A stretch of DNA of 64,000 nucleotides, from the NCBI GenBank assembly GCA_910586255.1, contig CAJUHR010000002.1, positions 136,895-200,894 on the forward strand. Reading direction: 5' to 3'. The position numbers were made by a program, and so were the translations under genes. This DNA comes from an uncultured Lachnospiraceae bacterium. Lineage in GTDB: Bacteria > Bacillota > Clostridia > Lachnospirales > Lachnospiraceae. The notes under the pieces are model-generated. The model was not told the origin of the DNA and searched no databases. It was given only the letters and a program-made list of their open reading frames with translations. This document shows positions 60,210-64,000 of this stretch, piece after piece. Every line of letters begins with the position of its first letter. Within the stretch, counting starts at the first letter, position 1.

Positions 60210-62052
60210 CTCCTTTGTAGGTTCGCGCTCCGCAGCCGGAACACTGCTGGCGGCAGTTGGGCGTCACCGTTTCCTCCATGGCACGCTTCCATTCTCTTGC
60301 CAAAAATTCCTTCGTCACTCCTGCATCGATAAAATCCCAGGGAAACACCTCATCAAGCTTCCGCTCTCTGGTGGTATAAAAATCCGGATTCACATTGCAG
60401 TCCGAGAATGCCTTCATCCAGATATCATTGTCAAAATGCTCTGTCCAGGAGTCGTAGAGGGCCCCGTTCTGGTAGGCCTTTTCAACCACCGCAGCCACTC
60501 TCCGGTCGCCTCTGGCCAGAACTCCCTCCAGCACGGTTACATCCGCGTCATGATAGCTGTACTTGAGGCTTTTTTTGTTTTTCATCTCCTTAAACTTGTC
60601 CTTCACAATGTAGGCCCGCTGTAAAAATTCCTCTTTAGTACACATTTTGGCCCACTGGAACGGGGTGAAAGGCTTTGGAACAAAAAAAGAAGAGCTTGCC
60701 CCGACCTGTACCTTTCCATGACGCTTCTCCTTGGGAACCTCATCATAAAAAGTCTCCGCCACCTTTTCCGCTAAAAGAGCGATTCCCTCCATATCCTCTC
60801 TGGTCTCCGTGGGAAGGCCCAGCATAAAATAGAGCTTTACCCGGTTCCAGCCGCCGCGAAATGCCTGGGCAGCGCCGTTTAGGATAGCTTCCTCTGTCAA
60901 TCCCTTATTGATCACATCCCGAAGACGCTGGGTTCCCGCCTCCGGCGCAAAGGTCAAACTGCTTTTTTTAACATCCTGCACCTTGCTCATTACATCCAGA
61001 GAAAATGCGTCAATCCGAAGAGAGGGAAGGGAGATATTCACCCCGCGACCCTGGAATTCCTCAATGAGAAAGGTCACAAGCTCCTTTAAACAACTGTAAT
61101 CGCTGGAGCTTAGGGAGCTGAGGGAAATTTCCTCATGGCCGGTGCTCTTTAACATTTGGTATGCATATTTTTTTAAATATTCAAGACTATGCTCACGCAG
61201 AGGCCGGTAAATATTTCCTGCCTGACAAAATCGGCATCCACGGATACACCCTCGCTGAATCTCCAGTACCACCCGGTCCTGTGTTACCTTGATAAACGGT
61301 ACAATGGGATTCTCAATATAGGGAGCTTCGTCCATCTCCACCACCAGCTCCTTGCCGATTCTTTCAGGGATCCCCTCCCGGTTTGGCACAAAGGAGCGGA
61401 TCGTTCCATCCTCCCTGTAAGCTACATCATAAAAGGCCGGCACATAGATTCCCGGAAGACCGGCGGCTCCTAAAAGAAAGTCCTCCCGGCTTCCGCCCTG
61501 ACTGCGATTTTTCTTATACAGATCAAAGAGGGCATCATATTGTGTTTCCCCCTCTCCGATATAGAAAAGATCAAAAAAGGGCGCCAGAGGTTCCGGATTG
61601 TAGGCACAGGGGCCGCCTCCGATCACAATAGGATCCTCCTCTTTCCGTTCCCTTGCGTGGAGAGGTATCCCGCTTAAATCCAACACCTGTAAAATATTGG
61701 TATAACACATTTCATATTGAATAGTAATACCCAGAAAGTCAAAATCCTTTACCGGATCCTGGGATTCCAGGGCAAATAGAGGAATCTTATGCTGCCGCAT
61801 CAGCGGGTCTAAATCCGTCCATGGGGAAAATACCCGCTCGCACCATATGTCCTCCCGGCGGTTGAACATGTCATAGAGTATCTGCATTCCTAAGTGGGAC
61901 ATGCCGATCTCATAGACGTCCGGGAAACACATGGCAAAACGGATGGCCACATCTTTCGGGTCCTTGACGCACATGTTCACCTCGCCGCCGATGTAGCGGG
62001 CGGGCTGCTGGATACTTAGTAAAATTTCATCAGATAAGGCTAGTTTTCTCAT
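60184..62052 (-). CDS. TIGR03960-type B12-binding-like radical SAM protein
   Basis: 622 residues. The N-terminal region resembles a B12-binding domain (PDVYEIGMSHLGMQILYDMFN). The radical SAM cluster motif is in RGCIRGCRFCQAGNIYRP, three cysteines spaced C-x3-C-x2-C. C-terminal cysteines (CRQQCSGCG) may hold another cluster. The gene heads a run with the TIGR03936 gene and RNase G, next to L21, as in many Clostridia, suggesting a link to RNA or ribosome modification. Confidence 0.9.
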   Translation of the reverse strand: MRKLALSDEILLSIQQPARYIGGEVNMCVKDPKDVAIRFAMCFPDVYEIGMSHLGMQILYDMFNRREDIWCERVFSPWTDLDPLMRQHKIPLFALESQDPVKDFDFLGITIQYEMCYTNILQVLDLSGIPLHARERKEEDPIVIGGGPCAYNPEPLAPFFDLFYIGEGETQYDALFDLYKKNRSQGGSREDFLLGAAGLPGIYVPAFYDVAYREDGTIRSFVPNREGIPERIGKELVVEMDEAPYIENPIVPFIKVTQDRVVLEIQRGCIRGCRFCQAGNIYRPLREHSLEYLKKYAYQMLKSTGHEEISLSSLSSSDYSCLKELVTFLIEEFQGRGVNISLPSLRIDAFSLDVMSKVQDVKKSSLTFAPEAGTQRLRDVINKGLTEEAILNGAAQAFRGGWNRVKLYFMLGLPTETREDMEGIALLAEKVAETFYDEVPKEKRHGKVQVGASSSFFVPKPFTPFQWAKMCTKEEFLQRAYIVKDKFKEMKNKKSLKYSYHDADVTVLEGVLARGDRRVAAVVEKAYQNGALYDSWTEHFDNDIWMKAFSDCNVNPDFYTTRERKLDEVFPWDFIDAGVTKEFLAREWKRAMEETVTPNCRQQCSGCGARTYKGGVCFEDKN

Positions 62053-62254
62053 GGTTTTTCCTTATTTTTTGTCGTTATTGCACAAATTTCTGGCTGTTTT
62101 TTGTGGTGCGAAAAATCGATTGATTTTGAAGGATTAGCTGCAAATAAGGTCCCTGTCAAATCGGTGGAATAGGCCTTTTTTGAGCCGAAAATGGGGTGAT
62201 TTTCAAAATCTTCAACAATTTTATTTTCACGTACATTCTACCACATACTGATCT

Positions 62255-62284
62255 ATTCTACCACAGTTTCTTACAAAACGGCAA
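62255..62284 (-). promoter_or_regulatory. Weak promoter candidate for the radical SAM operon
   Basis: Minus strand TTGCCG, 18 bp, TAGAAT (62260-62255). The 11-bp ATTCTACCACA occurs twice (62235-62245, 62255-62265), 20 bp apart, giving a second possible -10. Confidence 0.35.
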
Positions 62285-62320
62285 CTACTACTTGCGCGTC
62301 AGAGAAAAATCGTAAGAATC

Positions 62321-62521
62321 CTATGTATATTTATACCTTTTCGTGCGGAGCTTGCCGAAGCACAGATTTTTGAGTGACAGCTGGAAACCTCCGTCCTTTT
62401 CTTTCCTCTGCAGTTCTTCCTGATCCGGCTTGGCGATGTTCAGCCGGTGCCGTATCGTCTTTTTGGTGAATCCCGTCTTTGCCGCAATGGAATCTTCCGT
62501 CTCGCCAAAGTCCATCATCAT
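62321..62521 (-). pseudogene. ParB-like fragment
   Basis: 66 residues. DFGETEDSIAAKTGFTKKTIRHRLNIAKPDQEELQRKEKDGGFQLS resembles the helix-turn-helix core of ParB/Spo0J-type proteins of integrative conjugative elements. The N-terminal ParB domain is missing and the C-terminus diverges at once. It looks like debris of a mobile element. The gap to 62648 holds nothing else clear. Confidence 0.6.
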
Positions 62522-62648
62522 TTGGAATCCCTGTGCCTCTTATACCGAAAAAATGGTTATTCCGAGGTTTTTGATACCGATATGATTTCTTGAGGATTTA
62601 TCTACAAAGTTTCGGCATAATAAGGTAATCTTTTCTAGATGAAAAACA

Positions 62649-63602
62649 TCAGGAAGGAGATTTTATTATGTCAAATTGGGAGATGGGCTGGTTGAAGGAA
62701 CGGGAGAACTGAAGGAAAGATGCCAGGGTTCCAAGAGTCATCCGCCCGCCGAAGATGGACAGGCAGGCCCCCACCATGGCGATCACCGCGTAGCTCACAT
62801 ACCCCAGATTGCCCAGCACCGGCATCAGGATACTGGCATACCGGTTGGCATTGTTGGCGCTCTCCCGCAGCTTTCCGTTCAGCTCCTTAAACTCCTGTAC
62901 GCAGGCCTCTTCATGGCAGAATACCTTCACTACCTTCTGGCCTTCCATCATTTCCTCTATATAGCCGTTCAGGTTACCCACGTCCGTCTGCTGCCTCACG
63001 AAATAATATCCGCTCTTCGAGGAGATGGTCCTGGTGGCGAACACCATGCAGATGACCATCACCACAGTGATCAGAGTCAGGGGCGGGCTCAAAACCAGCA
63101 TGGAGACAAATACGCCCACGATCGTGATCACCGCGGACAGCATCTGGGGCATGCTCTGGCTGATCACCTGCCGCAGGGTGTCCGTGTCATTGGTATAGAT
63201 GCTCATGATATCCCCGTGGGACTTGGTGTCGAAATACCGGACCGGCAGGCGCTCCATATGGCCAAACAGGTCGTCCCTCACGGTCTTTAACATTCCCTGG
63301 AACACATAGATCATGATGAAGTTATAGGCCCAGGTGCAGAACACGCCGATATAGTAAACCGCCGCCATCACCAGCAATGCCCGTAAAAGAGGGGCCAGAT
63401 CCGGACGGACCTGGTTCACGAAAGGCAGGATGTAGTCATCGATCAGGTTCCTCATGAACAGGGTGCCGCCGATATTCGCGGCGGTGCTGACCAGGATGCA
63501 CAACGCCACAAGCAGGCACTGCCATTTATATTGTTTCAGGACGTACGCGATCAGACGCTTCAAGGTCGCTCCCATGTTCTTCTTATTTCCCGCTTTCATC
63601 AT
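62649..63602 (-). pseudogene. ABC exporter half-transporter, membrane part only
   Basis: About 317 residues from ATG 63602 (AAAGGAGGG ahead). The transmembrane domain of an ABC exporter is intact to LASFLQFSRSFNQPISQ, but then stops after FDIIKSPS, where the linker and the ATPase domain should follow. The upstream ABC gene overlaps it by about 20 bp, so it was the second half of a heterodimeric exporter. The break at about 62.69 kb abuts an unrelated plus-strand ATG with AAGGAG, so a recombination junction is likely. Confidence 0.75.
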
Positions 63603-63981
63603 CTCCGCCCTCCTTTGTCTGTGATTCGTAGATCTCCCTGTAGACCGGGCAGCTTTCCAGCAGCTCCTCATGGGTGCCCGCCGCCGCCATCCTGCCGTTG
63701 TCAAATACCAGGATCCTGTCCGCATCCTGGATGGAGGAGATCCTCTGGGCTATGACGATTTTCGTGGTGTCCGGTATCTCCTCCCGGAACGCCCTGCGGA
63801 TCAGCGCGTCCGTTTTGGTGTCCACGGCGCTGGTGGAATCATCCAGGATCAATATCTTCGGTTTCCTCAGAAGCGCCCTGGCGATGCAGAGCCTCTGCTT
63901 CTGTCCTCCGGATACATTTGCCCCTCCTCGCTCTATGCGGGTATCATTAGGCGTTTGCGAAACGCTGCAGCCCGCATAAAA
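63583..63981 (-). pseudogene. ABC exporter ATPase domain, C-terminal part
   Basis: About 132 residues: signature VSGGQKQRLCIARALL, Walker B ILILDDSTSAVD, D-loop and H-loop-like VIAQRISSI. An in-frame TGA at 63984-63982 cuts the frame just upstream, so the Walker A, Q-loop and the membrane domain are missing here. The residues just after the break do not look like ABC sequence, so this is a truncation rather than a point mutation. Partner of the following half-transporter. Confidence 0.75.
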
Positions 63982-64000
63982 TCAGGCCTTTTTCCTTAAT

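Noticed and set aside
62669..62713. Plus-strand mini-gene starting MSNWEMGW
   Set aside because: It has a good ribosome binding site but stops after about 14 codons inside the ABC fragment, so it is only the start of a gene cut by the junction.

Overview
The window looks like a chromosomal segment of a spore-forming, Gram-positive gut Clostridium, most probably family Lachnospiraceae. The evidence is gene order and content: yqfD-phoH-ybeY, a BofC-like protein, mreCD-PBP2-minCDE-rodA-mgsA, sepF beside yggS, rplU-prp-rpmA with an L27 N-terminal extension, and consensus sigma-A promoters with strong AGGAGG ribosome binding sites. No rRNA, tRNA or CRISPR array was seen.

Layout. 1-35 kb is a nearly continuous run of plus-strand housekeeping genes: sporulation and rRNA maturation (yqfD, phoH, ybeY), two flavoproteins, proline synthesis (proB, proA) with folate salvage, tRNA modification and mismatch repair (miaB-mutS-mutL-miaA), radC, the elongation and Min division cluster (mreC, mreD, PBP2, minC, minD, minE, rodA; mreB is absent from its usual place), mgsA, a D,D-carboxypeptidase, an HlyD-like protein, yggS, sepF, aroB, lspA and rluD. 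35.4-38.7 kb holds lexA divergent from a yneA-like SOS division inhibitor across an intergene with four SOS boxes, then an Xer-type tyrosine recombinase and a TtcA-like protein on the minus strand. 47.5-64 kb is mostly minus strand: an LCP ligase, an NlpC/P60 protein, glmS (plus strand), rsfS-yqeK, nadD, yhbY, obgE, rpmA-prp-rplU, RNase G, two radical-SAM-type genes, and a decayed end with ParB and ABC-transporter fragments. The switch from plus to minus strand genes around 35-53 kb fits a place where replication forks converge, but that is inference.

The exciting region is 38.76-47.58 kb: an integrated filamentous-phage-like (inovirus) element between ttcA and the 3' end of the LCP gene. Its left part has an inovirus morphogenesis module: small membrane proteins, a typical major coat protein followed by a terminator, two tandem paralogous adsorption-type proteins (one with a MucBP-like domain), a pVI-like protein and a Zot/pI ATPase. 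Its right part is unexpected for an inovirus: a CRESS-DNA-type Rep (HUH endonuclease plus SF3 helicase, as in circoviruses), preceded by a textbook CRESS origin, a 9-bp stem with the nonanucleotide TAGTATTAC in the loop, followed directly by GTCGATAA iterons. It also has a ribbon-helix-helix protein with three operator repeats, and a likely ssDNA-binding protein. No integrase is encoded. Dif-like palindromic sites lie at both ends and in the middle, and a copy of the LCP gene tail sits at each end, suggesting Xer-mediated integration and possibly two modules acquired in tandem.
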